Notes: generated from the letters alone by a model not told the origin. Shown: positions 1 through 15,172, numbered from the stretch's first letter. The stretch: 64,000 nt of DNA from Panonychus citri (GCF_014898815.1 NW_026515468.1:372001-436000); one strand, 5' to 3'. Made by a program: numbers and translations.

Positions 1-1761
1 CAACAGGTAAAAATGCAAAGGGTCAGTTTAATGTCCAAGCTTTAATTTTAATCTGTAAGCGGAACCAGAAAAACACCTTGACCTTGTTATCAATGGTATC
101 ATTAGACTGGACATGAATGTGTGTCCACTTGGTAAACAAACTGACCAAAGGTAAAACTATCCATTTGATAAACAAACACCTTTCCAAAGAAAAGGTCACT
201 TTTTTGATCTTGTGGTCAGTTTACCGAATTGAAAGTAAACAAATTGCAGCTTGACCAGTGGAAATTGAATCGATGACCATTTTCCCATAAAAAAAGCAAG
301 TAAAAGTTGGCGAGCAATTGAATTTAATTTGGAATTAACAACAATTAAGATAAACAATGAAAGTGTTTCTGTTTTTCTTGATTACCAACAAATTTGCAAT
401 TAACCATCACAATTAAAATTGTTAAAATAATTAAAAATCCAAAGCAAACTAATTGGAAACAATTTAATTGTAGCCCAAACAATTTCAGATACAAAGTAAT
501 CAAAATTAATTGAGTTTACCAGTTATTTTCAATTTAATTGTCTTCCCCATTGAATTAACCAACAATCAACGATCAACACAATTAAATACAACCAAAGTGT
601 CTGTAGTTAATGGTGTTGATTTGATTAAATTGCAACAATTAAAAACAACAAAAGTTTCAGGAAAAAAAATGATTAATCATTTTGAAACCATTTTTCTGGC
701 AATGATACAGATGATTATCTGAAATCTTTATATTGATATCAACAATTAACTAATCACTGTAGCTAACAAAATTAGATTTAGCTGTTTTAATCATCAACAG
801 TCAATGATTAACCACACCTAGATAATTATAACAATCAAGTCAATGTAATTATTTGGTAACTGAAACATTTACGAAGATGTTGAAAAAAAAGGTTCATACA
901 AAAATCCTATTGAAATAATTTCATCAATCTTTGGGTTGATATTGAGCTGAAATCATCGTCATTATCATGATACATACATAATTCAATCCATGTCCCACCT
1001 CCACCCACCTTCATCTTCCACCCTCCACCTCCTCTTCCTCCTCCTCATCCTCTTCTCTGTGTCTCCTCTTACAGAATTTTAAATTTCTCTTCATTCATTA
1101 ATCTTCCCACCCACTTAACCTTCTCTCTCTCCATCCACCCTCCTTCCATCTGTCATTGATCCTAAAACCCACCCTGGTCACTATTCCGTAACGTTTATAT
1201 ATTAATCTTCCCACCTCCCTCTCTCCCTCTTTCTCTCTGTATCTCTGAGGTTTCCACTCTCTCTCTCTCTTTGTAAACTGATCGCTTCTCTCTCGTTATG
1301 TCCAAATGTCTTTTTGTGTGTTTTTTGTTGCTCGATTCAAAATGATCGGTCCAATGATTCCTGTTTAACCCTGAACCCAACCCCTTACACTGTATATATC
1401 TATGAATATACAGGGACACACATAGACTACAAAAGGAAAATGATCTCTGTCTCTCTTTCAGATCCTTTGTATTATATTATCTTTCCATAAGCAGTCACAT
1501 AATCTTCAAATAATATCAATCCGTTGCCCTTAAGCGTTTATAATCATGAGATGAAAATTGTTTAATACACAATCAAATTGATCGCTTGTTGATATTGCCT
1601 TTTTATCACCAACATCCCACCGACCTCAATGTCCTTCTCGTTTACCGTTGTGTAACCTTTGCCAAGATTGTGCAACGATGAGTAAAATCATCATCATCAT
1701 CCTGCTCCTCTAATAGTTTGTAATGTGATCACCATCAGTGTGTGTGTTTTAAAAAGATGCG

Positions 1762-1766
<5 letters not shown>

Positions 1767-1810
<44 letters not shown>
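1767..1810. repeat. (GA)n microsatellite, 44 bp
   Basis: An uninterrupted run of GA dinucleotides. Confidence 0.97.
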
Positions 1811-1814
<4 letters not shown>

Positions 1815-3186
1815 ATTTTTTCTTCTCTATCATTTTCATCTTCATCATCTTTTTATTATAATCCAATGAAGTTTATATAACTTACAACCTGGTTTGTGGT
1901 TTACCGATGTTGATGATGATAATGATGATGCTATCAAATGATGAGGATGAACTTGAATATAAGATTAACCTTATTAGAACTTTTTTGTTAAAAGAAGAAA
2001 AAAGTTTTATCAACCGAAAATTATCATTATCTTTTCAGGTCCAATAGGTTTTTCCAATGTTCATCTGAATGCATCATTCACCTTCTCATCCACATCATCA
2101 TCTCCTACCCACGCCTATCATCATCATCTCTCTCATTTAAATCATCTTAATAATCATCTTCTCATCCTCATCAGTTTCAGTATTGACAAAAATGGATTAT
2201 GATGAAAAAAAGACTCTCACAAAGATGAAAATTTATCATCAACCCACTTTTCCTCCTTATCCTCATCATCATCTTCCTCTCCATCACCTAATCATAACTG
2301 TAACCATTAACTACCAAGGGTGACACATTATTCAAATTAAATATTGTTAATCAACAAGATTTATGATCATTTTGTCTTATTAACAATCAACATCAATTCA
2401 CCATCACAGGAATCAACATAATTGAACAACTAAATCAACTGTTACTCTATCATGATAATCAAACAATCAATTGTAAATAAAATTAACTTTCCAATTGAAT
2501 TAACATTAATCACAAATGATCAGATGAGGGAAACTTAAATTACACCTCTGGTTAAATTGCAATGGAAATGATTAAAAATAAACAACAGGAATAGAGCAAA
2601 AAAAAGGGTCACATGAAGATGATCATTTTCACAGAATAGCCTGAGGTCATTTATTTTTTTCTTCTCCTTCTACATCACCAATTACTCTAATTCTCTCTCT
2701 CTCTCTCTCATTTGATTTTTTTCTTCTTCTCTGGATCTTTGCCTTCCAATAACAAAGAGATGAAGAGAAAAATTTATCCTCATCATGAACTAGATTCATC
2801 TTCATCTTCATCTTCATCTTCATCATCTTCCTCATCCTCATTGATGCCACGAGCTAAATCCCATCAATTTATCAATACAAATCCATAAATTAAAACCTTA
2901 TCCTTATTAATCAGGTTTCATATTCATAACAATTTATCCCTTTGATTATTATGATTGACAATTAGTTTTACATCCTCATATTATCATAAAACACCATAAT
3001 TAATTTGCTTTAACAACAATTAATTTACATTCAATTTAACTGATCCTCTTGTTAACCCATTAATTAAAACTAAATCAAGGTAAAGGATAAAGTTGATTGC
3101 ATTAATTATCAAGTGGAAATACATTTTCATAATAACTTGAGATTATTGGTTAGAAAGGTAAGAATGATGATTATCATCTTGTCATC

Positions 3187-3212
<26 letters not shown>
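3187..3212. repeat. (CT)n microsatellite, 26 bp
   Basis: An uninterrupted CT run followed by ATCTTCATCATCATG. Confidence 0.95.
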
Positions 3213-3217
<5 letters not shown>

Positions 3218-5649
3218 CATCATCATGTTTACCTGTGATGCTTTTTAACCTGTCAATCAAATAACATGTTGACTTAGAGCTTCTTGTTTATATGATTACA
3301 TTGAATTAACTTTTTCGTATTGAAGATGAAAAAAAAGTTTACTAATCTTCATCTTAATCATCATCATCTTTATGGTTACAAAAGGATATGATGATGATAA
3401 TAAGATGATGATGATGATGATAAGTAAATACAAATAATTATCATCATCAGGATAATAATAACATTCAGTTAGAAATCACGTTTCTATTCATTATTATATG
3501 GATTTCAATTGGAATTGAAAAATATCATGAGGAAAATAAATTGTTGTTCAAATTTCTGATGATTATCATGAACATTATGAAATAATCAAGGTAGATTATC
3601 ATTAAATAATCAAATATCAAACCATAATCATCATCGTTTACAAATCATTGGGAGTGGTTCATTTTTTTATGGGAGTGAATTAGTTCAAATATTTTGATTA
3701 CAATTAACTTTTGCATATTTATCGATGTATAAGATTAATACGATTTGAAATAAATCACAATTAAAGTTTTACAATAAAGTTGATTAAGGTGTGCAATCAA
3801 TAACAATAATGGCGGAGAGATGAAAATTTAATCAATCAATTGAAGCCAAATCATTGAAGTTAATCATTATTTACATAATTAACTTGCAATCAAATCAATG
3901 GATTAGAAAGTTAATTGTTGATTTAATTGTTGATAATTTCTTTCTCTCACTCTCAGTAACACCTTTTTAAATTGTTACATCTTAATTAACTAAATTGACA
4001 AATATGAAAAAAGTTTCACAACACAATCAATGTTGATTATCAACAATTAATTGATTGTAAGTTTTGCAACCTCTTGATTATGTTAATGATGATTAAATTG
4101 TTGATCTGCTTCAAGGGATATTTAAGTTAATCATTAAAGAAAATCAAATCAAAAAGTCAAGTTGACAATTAATTTTTTCTTCATCTAAGTGTTTGAATGA
4201 TCAGCAATCAAAGTTGATGATGATAATCAAATGGTAACCCTAAAGGGGATAAGGTGTGTCCAGTATGATGATGATGATGAAGATGATGGAGAAACATCTT
4301 CATCATCATCTTTTAGCTCAATTTTGTCGCACTATCATCAGTAGTAGATTGTAATAGTTAACCAGTAGTTTCAACTAATTAAAGTCTCCCAAAGTTATTT
4401 ACAATTAATTATCGATGATACTGATGCACACCTTTACAATTTGTTAATAGTCTTTAGGTATTTAATCATCATTATCATGATGAAAGTAAAGTAAGAAACT
4501 GATTCCTTGAAACCGATAAGATTGAGATGATTTTTTTTACCTGAAAGTTTTTTTTTCCTCTGAGATGATGAAGTTATCATGATGAAGGGAAAAAAACGTA
4601 TTCCAATCTTTCACAAGATGAACCTGAATGATTATCACCGTTGTATTATCAATCGATGATGATGATGATGATGATAACAAAGTACTAGTTAGTCCAGAGA
4701 TGAATAAAATGATGAAGACAAAATGTTTTCTCTCTCTCTCTCTCTCTCTGGGTCTTTCTCTCAGAAGTAAAAGATTGTACTATTGAAATTAATGATTATA
4801 CCCTGAGGCATAAGGATAAGATTATGGTAAAGCATCAGAACCGAATCAGAGAGATGAAGATGAAGAAGAAGAAGAAGAAGAAAAAAATGATGAGGATGAT
4901 AAAGATTCCCTGGTAAGAGACTAATGAAGTGCGACCAGCAGTAGTTCAAGGTAAGTATTGGGTCTTCATCTTCATCACTCAGCCTCACCCATGGTAAAGG
5001 ATGAAGAAGATGATGATGATGAAGATGAAGATGAAGATGCGGATGATAACCCAATCTCCTTGATGATGGAGACTCCTTGTTGTGAAAAAATCTTTTCGTT
5101 TTATCCTCATCATCTTTTCCCAATCAAAAGTATAAAGATAAACTTTTCCCTTCCTACTAATTAAATCAAAATTAATTAAGATGAAAGGTAAAAATTTTTC
5201 ATTCAAATAAATGATTTTATCATTTTAATTACCTGATAGATAAAAAAAATAACAATATCAAATGGTAATAACAATTAAAATCATTGGTAATAAAAAAAAA
5301 TGATATAACAATGATAATTAAGGTAATAACAATTAAAGGTAAATGATTAACTTTTTCACTCCCAATTTTTTGATTGCTTTTGATTAGTAGATTTAATTAC
5401 AATGTTAATCAATTGGATGCAGATGATTTAGTAATGGGTAATAAAAGATTATGATTATGGGAATAACAATTAAAAGACAATCGTAATTGTAATTTGATTT
5501 TTCGGCTTCTGTTATAATTGGTTTGATTTTCTTACAACCATTTTGGTTAATTAAGAGTACCAATAGTTAATTGTTTCACTGGGTAGGTGGACAATTTAAA
5601 CTCACCTGAAAGGTGATTGGAACCCAAGTAAATATATAAATAAATTAGT

Positions 5650-5671
5650 CTACCTGTACCACTCCTACCTG
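5650..5671 (-). promoter_or_regulatory. Pair of CAGGTAG heptamers
   Basis: CTACCTG occurs at 5650-5656 and 5665-5671, which is CAGGTAG on the minus strand, 15 bp apart. CAGGTAG is the strongest Zelda (TAGteam) site in Drosophila and also resembles Snail/Scratch sites. With no gene nearby this is only a candidate element. Confidence 0.25.
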
Positions 5672-6951
5672 AGGATGATAATGATGATGATGTTTGGATG
5701 AAGATGAGGCTACCTTGTGAAAAGCGTTAGCAAAATATCAGGTATGAAAAAAGCGCATTTGATGAGCTCAAGATGAAGATATGATTCATCATCATTATTA
5801 TCATCTTCATGTCACGTAAATGAGAGTGAGAAAGATAAAAAGAAGGAGAGGGAAAGGGAGAGAGAGAAACTCAGAGGATCAAGAAGATATGAAGATGAGG
5901 AGACACTTGGATAATGGACATTGATAATGTCCACTGACAGTGACACACCTTTAGGTAAACATTGAAATATTTTTCTGTTATAATGGTCACTAGTTTTTTC
6001 ATCATTATCATCATTATCTTTCTCTCTCACTCTTCCCCTCTTCAAGGTAATATTTATCCATCTGTCTCAATCTCTTGGTCATTAAGCTTTAATCTTAATC
6101 TTTTAATATCTTACCTGAGATAATGTTAAGTTATGATTATTGTTAAATGTTTGCATCTTTTTTTTTACTCTGGTTATCAAGGGAATCATATGTTTAGTGT
6201 TGTTGTTTTTTCACCTTGATTTTTATCATTTGTTTTTCTTTCCCTCGGTGGGTTCAACAGGGTGGAGAGTGGGTGAGTTATTTATCTGAATGGAATTGAG
6301 AGTAGAAAAGAATCAGATGAAACTTTCTTTTCTTTCTGTTTTATTAGCTTATTTTTTCTCTCTCTCTATTCTCTTTATTATTTTTTCTTTTCTTTTCTTT
6401 TCTTCATATATATAAATTTTCTTCTTCTCATCTTGTTGATGATTTTCCTCTTCATGTGAAGGTGAGAATTCATTTGAAGAGGAAGAATGAATTTTTTCAC
6501 CGAAAACTCAGCAGGGAGTTAACATGAACATTGATTGACAGGTAACATTCAAGTTCAGGTAATAAGAAAAAAAAATTGTTCCAAAATAAAGTTTAGTTAA
6601 AAGGAAAGAAAATAAATTTTAGAAAAAAAATTGATGCTCTTCATCTTTATCACCATCATCATCATCATCATCTTTGCATCATTATCATCATTATCAATAG
6701 GCTTTGTTTACCTAATCATCTTAATCGTGATCAATGTTAGATGATAATCATCATCATTATGATTCCATATATAACATTTCAAAGGAAAAGAAGAAAACTT
6801 CAACAATTCATTTTCTATTCTTCAACTTCCAGGATAAGTCAATAATCATCATGATTAAATCATTGGCCAATCAGTTAACTGAATATCATGATAATTATCA
6901 TGAATTAAGAGGCTAAAAAAATTCCAACGAAACTTTTAGTCGCCTCGTCAC

Positions 6952-6967
6952 TTTCGTTGCAACGAAA
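6952..6967. repeat. 16-bp palindrome, copy 1
   Basis: TTTCGTTGCAACGAAA is a perfect palindrome containing two CpG. A related half-site (CCAACGAAAC) lies about 25 bp upstream, at 6923-6932. The identical 16-mer recurs at 12585-12600. Confidence 0.9.
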
Positions 6968-9900
6968 CGTTGATGAACTTTTTTTCTGGTTCCAAACGAA
7001 GGTAAAACTTTTACTAAGCCTTCAAATGGTGTTATTGATTATGATGAATAGGATGAAGATGAAGACGAAGAAGATGATGATGATGATGCAGATGAAGATG
7101 ATTTAATAATATTAGAAGACCCTTTTAACTATGTTACTTTACCCTGAAGGTATCACGGAATAGGAATCAATAGATTCTGATAATGAATATGATGGATACA
7201 AACCTCTGAATATGATGGCTTAATTTACTCTTCTGTCCTCATCCTCATCTTCATCATCTATTCCAAATGATGATAATATCATCATCATCTTCATCATCAG
7301 AAGCCTTAAATCCAATAAATAATAAAATGTTTTCGCTTCCGTGCTCAGCCAACGCCTTAGGCTTGAATCTTTATCATATTTTCATTTTCACTCATTTTTA
7401 CCTTTCACTTTTACTTGTTCATCATCATCATCATCTTCATATAAAAAAAGATGATTATTATTATCATCATCTTCAACCTTACCAGTAATCTGGATAAGTA
7501 ATTTAAAGTTAATCTCTCAATCACTGGTAGATTTAAAATTGAGCAACACGAAATGTAATCAACGATTTTTTTTGTAATACTAAACATTTCAAAGTCCTTG
7601 TTGCTATTCATGACGATGATGAAGATGAAGATTATGATGTTAATAATGATGTTTAACTCAAAAAAACCCGGATAAGTCCATAGTTCTGGTGCCTATGGGC
7701 CAATTCAACTATCAAACATCATTATCATCATTAACTCGTAGCATTTTCTTGTCCCAATGTAACTTTATTTTCACCTTAGGTCTTGATTTAAGTTTTTCTT
7801 GCAACAATTTACTGTTTCATAATAACCATTGATGATGATAATGATGATCGTTTTACCTTTAGATTGTCCTTTTTTACCTTCTAATGGTGTTTATCTGTTG
7901 ATGTTGTTGTTGTTGTAGGTGGTGATGATAAGTTACCTGTGTAAAAGTGATGAAAACTACAAGGAAAATGATGTTGAAAGGTTGAATGATTTGGACAATT
8001 AACAACAAAAAGCATCATCATCAATGATCAGTTGATTATGATAACATGGACGGTTAAATATCTAACAACATGTTTAACCTTAATCATTTACCAAAGTTTG
8101 TTGGTTTAAATTACGTCAAACAATTAACACTTGATGAACATACAACAACAATTTATCAACTAGAGGACAATTTAATTGTTAACATTGCATTCTAATAGCA
8201 ACTCCACCCCAATCTTAGGATTTGCTGTTGATGAAAATAAACTTTACGGTTTAAGGATTAACATGGATTAGTAGGTAATCAACGACTCGATGGATAGAAA
8301 AAAAAGTTTAAATGAATCAATTGTCTATCTATTGTAATAGTTTCTGATTCCGTTTCCGTTTTGACAAGAAGACAATACAACAATTGATAATGAAGATGAA
8401 GATGATTATGATGACCCAATGTAACAAGAGTCCCGGATGTAGTTACGATAACTAACTAACTAATTATTAGTGTTTTTTTTTTACTTCATCTTGTCAACAA
8501 TTTAAACGATTGACTTAATTGTTGACACATAAATAGCAGATGAAGATGATGATGATCAAGATTAAGATTGTTGATAAACAAAAGTTTGCAAAAGTTTTTT
8601 GTTGTTACGATTTTATTACTTTTTCTTGTTTTTTATCAACATTTACAATCAAATTGTTTCAATGGTTCACTGATTGTCTTAAATTATCAACGTTAGTTAA
8701 AGTTAATTGTGTCTACTCATCATCCCAATTATCATTTTTACCAACCAATTGCCAAACAATTTAACACAAAGATAAACAATAAATGATCATTTTTTTCAAT
8801 TGCCAACAATTAGAGCTGAATTTTCATTTTTTATCATCATCATCATCATCATATCTTCATCTTCATCTGCAACTATTATTAGCATCCTCATCATCGTGTG
8901 TACAGTTACATTGATGAAATGTTGGACACAACAATTGATTTGACTCTAAATTGTTGACCAAATTGTTGAGTCTCTTTTTTTTGCTTCAAACTGTCAAAAA
9001 TGTTTTCACCTTCAATGCATTTCAATTGCAATTACAGTTTTTGCAACATCATCATTTGCAACAATCAAAATCGCAGTAATTGTAGCTCATGTCATCGCAA
9101 TTGCAATTTAAAAAATCCAATTGCAATTATAATTATAATTGCAATTACCACACACAAACACATAGAAACTCAAGCAATGTTGAATTGTTTGTCTTAGTAC
9201 ATTTGAAAGTTGATACTGATTTTTTAATTTTCTCGTGCAAATGTAAATTGATTGACATTGTTGATCCAATCAGCCCACCGTCAGCATCATCACCTCCACC
9301 ATCACCCACTGTCCACCCCAGACCATCAACATGATTACATTAATTTTCCACCTCGAAAAGACTTTCCAATTGGATTCATTTCCTTTTCTTTTCCCTGGTT
9401 CATTCATTTCCTTTTTCCTTCCAAGTCTCTCTATTTGTTTATCTACTTTCGAGTTTACTATTGTCATCGATTCGTGTATTTGACAAGTGCAATGTGTCAG
9501 AACAGGGGTGAGAATACAGGGTGTGTGTGTGTGGGTGGGTGTTTGTATCAATAGGATAGAATTTGGAGAAAAAAAATTCGAAGGGAAAAAAGTTCTATGC
9601 AAAAGTTTTCGATCCTTCCAATCCATTGATGCTTAAATTGTTTACTATTTGTATTCAATCAAATTGTTCAATGTTCATTGTTGAATTTTGTGTGTTGGTT
9701 ACACAATTTAATCAATAATTAGCTTCTAATTGTTAATGTTTCAAATTTGGTAGCAAATGAATCGCTTGGTTAATGGAAATTTAAACAATTAAGGTTTCAA
9801 TGTTCATGTTAATTGTTAAGTTAATTCATTATCAGCATCATTAACATGATTAGTTTGTATTACAAATACAATACAATAGGATGAGGATGATCAGGGAGAT

Positions 9901-11684
9901 GATAAAGAAGAAAAAATTTCTTTTATTAAAACTTTCATTTTCTCCATCAACTTGATTGTCATTAACTTAATTGTTATGAGTTCATTTCTCATATTCGAGC
10001 CAAGAAAAATTTTCGAACTTTTTTTTCTCTGAACATTTAAACTTTTTTTGTTCTATTCGCCTTCATATTCGTATTGTTGCCAAGTTAATTATTCAATTTA
10101 ATGACAATCAATTATCTCTAAATTGTACTACACAGCCAACAATTGAAGGAAATATCAGAAAATCAGAATAAAAAAAACAAAACTTTCGAAAACCTCAGAA
10201 CTTTTCAGTTAGAACTTTTTCTCTCTCTCTTTCGAGTTTTCGATTCTTAATCAGATAATAGTTGATGATAATCTTTCATGATCAACTGTTAATCATACAC
10301 CTGATAGATAATAATAAGATAATAATAAGATTGTTATTGAGTAAGAAAAAAGTTTCTCGAATTTTTTTTTATCAATTTAACCAATACAATCAATTGTATT
10401 ATGATTATAATCAACAACGGTAGTTATTTTGATTACCAGTGCTAATCATTTTGATGATAATAGTTAAATGTGATTGGCACCTTAATAGCAATCAATTGAA
10501 ATGAGTCTACAAATATGAATGAATTGAATGAAAAGTAACCTTATTAATCCGGAAGAAAACGGAACAAACTTTTCCCCATCCTAATCATTATGATTGTTAT
10601 TAGGTTGTAATGATAACATAGATGAAAGTAATCAATGGGAAAAGGATGATAATCATCATCTTCATCCTCAACCTCATCATCATCATCAATGATGATAGTT
10701 AATATTAGAGTAAAGGTAATAAGACAAGCAAAGTCCAGTTTCCATTTTTCTGACCTTCTAACAATCACTTAGTAAACTAATTTTACCATCAAAGTACATT
10801 GATAACCTTAATCATGTTAATCATTTTCTTGAGATTAAAACAATTTAGTTGGTCGAATTTGTGTTTAGAACTTTTTTTTATTTCTTTTCTTTTGTTTTCA
10901 ATTCTGTTCAAAGTTTTTCTATCAACTTGTTCAACTAATTGACTTCCAAATATTCTGGTAAATTGTTATTAGAATTATAATATTTCGTTGGGGAGGTCTC
11001 TTGATTTGTTGTAACAATTAAGAGTTAAGGTAAATATTAAATTTCCATTGAAAATTATTCAAGGTTTTGTTCAACTTCTTTGATTACATGAATACAATTA
11101 AGGTGGATAATTATTAACTCTGAAAGCGTTAAACTGTCAATATTAAATACTATGTTGAGTGTTTTAGGCTTGATTGTTGTGGATAAATTTTAATAATCAA
11201 CAATTATTATGAGTAAATTATGTTGATTATGAACACACACAACGAGAAGATTGAGATTGGCATCATCACGGATCTAGTAAAGTTTCAATTGAGGATAAAT
11301 TGTTTTAAATAATTTAAGATTCATGTGTTAATCTCAAGCCGATAAACATGAGCTAATATTATGTTTAATGATTTTATTATTATCCAACTTTTTCAATTGA
11401 TCATCTCTCTCACTCTCTGCCTCTCTTTCATATTCTTAGTATGATGATGAGGATCAAGTTGATGTTGTCTTGATCATAATTGAACAAATTAGCAACAGTA
11501 ATCATGATTATAACAGTAGTAGTAGTAGTAACAATCATGATGACAAAGTAAAAGGTAATGATTAAGATGAGGATGAGGATGCGGATGATAACTTTTTTCC
11601 CGTTGATTGTGATTAGTTTTAATTGGAAAAAAATATCCTGACATGTAAGATGAATTATGGGCTTCCATAGGAAAGATATTTATT

Positions 11685-11687
<3 letters not shown>

Positions 11688-11721
<34 letters not shown>
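11688..11721. repeat. (GA)n microsatellite, about 34 bp
   Basis: A GA run directly before a short frame at 11724 that I do not accept as a gene. Confidence 0.95.
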
Positions 11722-11725
<4 letters not shown>

Positions 11726-12584
11726 GAAACTTGGAGGTAAACCACATCTTCGTCTTCGACTGTTCTTACCTGTGAGCGACTTTCATCTCCTTGAGACTTT
11801 ATCACCTGTCAGAAGACAGAGACTGAGACTTTGCTCTCGGAGGAAGTTAAAAGTCACAACGAGAAGAGAGTGGATGAAGGTTGGAAAAGAGGAGTGGGAG
11901 GAGGTGGAGGTGGTGGTTAGTAGTTACCTCCTTCTGAGAGAGAAAGAGATGGAAAATTTTTGCCAAGAAAAAAAAAGTTCTAATACATTAGATGGATATA
12001 ATAGTATTTACGGTTTACTGCGTCGACGATTAAGTCATTAAAAAGGACGACAGGATGTTAACTATAACATTTTGTCCTTATTATTATATTGCTATTATCA
12101 TCCTAATCATCATCATCATCAACCTCGTCATCATCCTAACAATTATCATCTCAAATCATGTTTCCTATTGATGCGAAACCTTGACAACCATTTTTGTTGG
12201 ATTACAAATTCTAACACCATCACTTTTACCTGAAGATTGAGTTTATTTTCCGATGGTTAATTGTTTTCCCTTCTCAACAATTAATTAATTCAACTTCCTT
12301 TCACAAGGTTAATCAAGATTATAACAGAAATATCCGCTTCTAATTACCATGGATTATCAAAATGAACGAAATTTTTTTCTTTCCCAAATTCCAAAAGTAG
12401 ATTAATCTGAATTATCATCTTAATGGTAATCATATGTACTTGGAAAACAGATAAACATTAGATAATATTAACACTTATAATTTATTGGAAGAAAAAAAGA
12501 GAAAAAAAATTCATTAATTCAATTCTAATTCAATGTTAATTTCTTATTACAAATGAGCGAGAGAAACGTAACGAAATGAAAAGT

Positions 12585-12600
12585 TTTCGTTGCAACGAAA
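12585..12600. repeat. 16-bp palindrome, copy 2
   Basis: This is identical to the palindrome at 6952-6967. Again a half-site (GTAACGAAAT) lies just upstream, at about 12568-12577. It could be a dimeric transcription-factor site or a remnant of a short dispersed repeat; flanks beyond the half-sites do not match obviously. Confidence 0.9.
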
Positions 12601-14081
12601 TTTTCGTAATAACTTGTTAAGGTAATTAAAGTGATTCCATTAGATTGTTTTTCTACTTTTTTTTATTGTTCAACCTTCAACCTAACAATTAACTTAATTG
12701 TGATTGACTTTTATTATTAAATTTGTGAGATTGATTATAAATGAAGAAAAAGTTAATCAAATGATTTATGTGATCGTAATCAACTTAATAGAGTTTCAAA
12801 TGTATAATATAACTTTTTTTTTTGCTTCGTTGTAAATTGTTAGGGTAAAATTTTTGATTCGTTGATTAGTTAATTCGTTGATATTGATGATTAAGATGAC
12901 GATGAAGATTATTATGATAATTATAATGATGACAAACTCTTTTATTTAGTAAAAATGAGTTAATTTAATCGCATTGATTACGATGGATTAAGTGGTTAAT
13001 CGTGTTCAGCATATCGCTAATGTCGTTTAATCAGATTTTTTCAGCATTTTCTTTTTCTCTCTCTTCCTTTTCATCTTACTATCTCACGCTTGTAAAATCA
13101 TCTTCATCATCCTAATCATCATCATTAGTCTTGTGTTTATCTGGAATAATGAAGATGAAGAGCAAGAAGAGAGAGAGAGAGAAGAGAAAGAGAAAACTAA
13201 ATCTTCTTAAAAAAAGACAAACATCTAATACTCTTAATTTCAACTTCTCCCTCATCATCATCGTCTCTCTCTCTCTCTCTCTCAGTGTATTAGGATTATC
13301 TAAGACTTACACCTTCATCTTCATCATCTCCATCATCATTATCTTCATTATCATCAGCTTTTTACCATCCAAACTATTCTGAGTATTCATTTTTCACATT
13401 CCATCAGCTGAATTGTGAATCTCCCTCAGCATCAAATTCAATCAACAGAATTTTTTTCTTCTAATATTATTTTTCATCTTATGATGATATAGAATCCATT
13501 TAGTGTAGGGGATCATCATCATTCTTTTTCATACAAAAAATGATGAGAGTGGGAGATGATGAGGATGATGGTGAAACGAAATCTTCTGCAAGTTATTAGA
13601 CGATTTCTCAGCATTTGGATGTTACCTTGTTAATCTAATGAAAGAAACATTTTCTCTCTCTCTCTCATCTTATTTACCATTGGTGTAGATTAGTTTATTA
13701 ATAGATGGATGATGATAACGATAATGATGATGAGGATGATAAGCTAATAACCTGTTTCTTTTACAGGGAAAAAAAGGAAGCTCTAGATTAAGATTAAGAT
13801 GAAAATTGAATCTGTTTTTTTTACTTGAAACATTTAAATCAGCAAAGTAAAAATAATGTGACATTTATATGTAACTACTACTGACAATTATCAACAGACA
13901 AGGTAAAAGTTTTCAAGGTGAATAGTAAATTATATTGATGATAATTGTCCATCAATATTATCAGTTCAACATGAGACACACCTTAGATGATGAATTTAAA
14001 GGTAAATCAGTAACCCAATCAATTGATTAATTCTGTTGATTGTTATCAAGATTATTGCAGATTCTTCATAGTAAATTAAGT

Positions 14082-14085
<4 letters not shown>

Positions 14086-14132
<47 letters not shown>
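14086..14132. repeat. (AG)n microsatellite, 47 bp
   Basis: An uninterrupted AG run, the second longest simple repeat in the window. Confidence 0.97.
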
Positions 14133-14134
<2 letters not shown>

Positions 14135-14871
14135 ATATGAAACGAATGAAAAATTTACCGAAAATCTTCATTACCGATATTAGCATTTCTCTTAACCCCT
14201 CAGGCTAACCCACTCCATCCCTTTTGGCTTCTTGTGGGGGTCTGATTACAATTAGAAATTGATTATGAATCAGAATTTAATCAACAGTTAACCATCGATT
14301 AATTCAACAATCAAATTGATAGGTAAGGCTCAATGAGATTCACAATGTTCATCATGATAACATCAGTTGACTAATTACACGAATTGTTGATTGTTGATGA
14401 TTTTTGCTGCTCATCAAAAATCTGATAACGTTTTTTCAATCAAATTGTTTCCAATTGAATTAATTCAATGATGAAACTGTTGGAAATGAAAAGAGATACA
14501 TATTTATGAAATCAACAAGTTTATCAGATTAAATCTAATCACAATCATCACCAGATTAACCATTTCTTTTAACTTGATCATCATCTTACTTATATCCGGT
14601 TACCAAGGTTACTTTTTCCTTAAGATTTTCAGGATGAGGATGATGAAGAAGAGAAAAACAAAAATTGTATTCCATAAGAAGGAAAAATTTATCTAAACTT
14701 TTCATCAGTAAAAGGAAAACAAAATGATATTATTACCAAGAAAAAAGTGTAAAAAGTAATCACATTTAGAGAGATTTTTTTTTCTCTTCGTGATTTTAGT
14801 TAAATCAGGATGAAGATGAGAAGAAGAAGATAAAAGATGAAAAAGATGACAAGAAAGAAAGATAGATAGAA

Positions 14872-14894
14872 AGAGAGAGAGAGAGAGAGAGAGA
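14872..14894. repeat. (AG)n microsatellite, 23 bp
   Basis: An AG run preceded by GATA/GAAA-rich purine sequence. Confidence 0.93.
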
Positions 14895-15132
14895 ACGATG
14901 ATAGAGGGATGATAAACACTCGTCAAATTAAAACCTCTTAATGGTTTGATTACCTTGGCAAAAAGGAGATGATGATGAGGATGAAGAGAAGATAAAATTA
15001 TATCATATTTCATATCACGGAAAATCATGTCTCCATGTTATCCACCACCTCCTCATCCTCACCCTCTCCACCTTGAGCATCTTTCCACTCTGATATATGC
15101 GGGGACTGATGAGGATGATAAAATTACACCAA

Positions 15133-15135
<3 letters not shown>

Positions 15136-15170
<35 letters not shown>
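15136..15170. repeat. (GA)n microsatellite, 35 bp
   Basis: An uninterrupted GA run. Confidence 0.96.

Positions 15171-15172
<2 letters not shown>

Noticed and set aside
60..95. ACCTTGACCTTG near the window start as an FTZ-F1/ERR-type site
   Set aside because: A single short match in 26 kb of non-coding DNA with no supporting context.
11724..12041. 105-residue + strand frame after a GA tract, of somewhat higher complexity
   Set aside because: No family resemblance. It starts at the edge of a microsatellite, and the minus strand carries an equally good splice-like CACAG|GTAAG, so coding sense is unclear.
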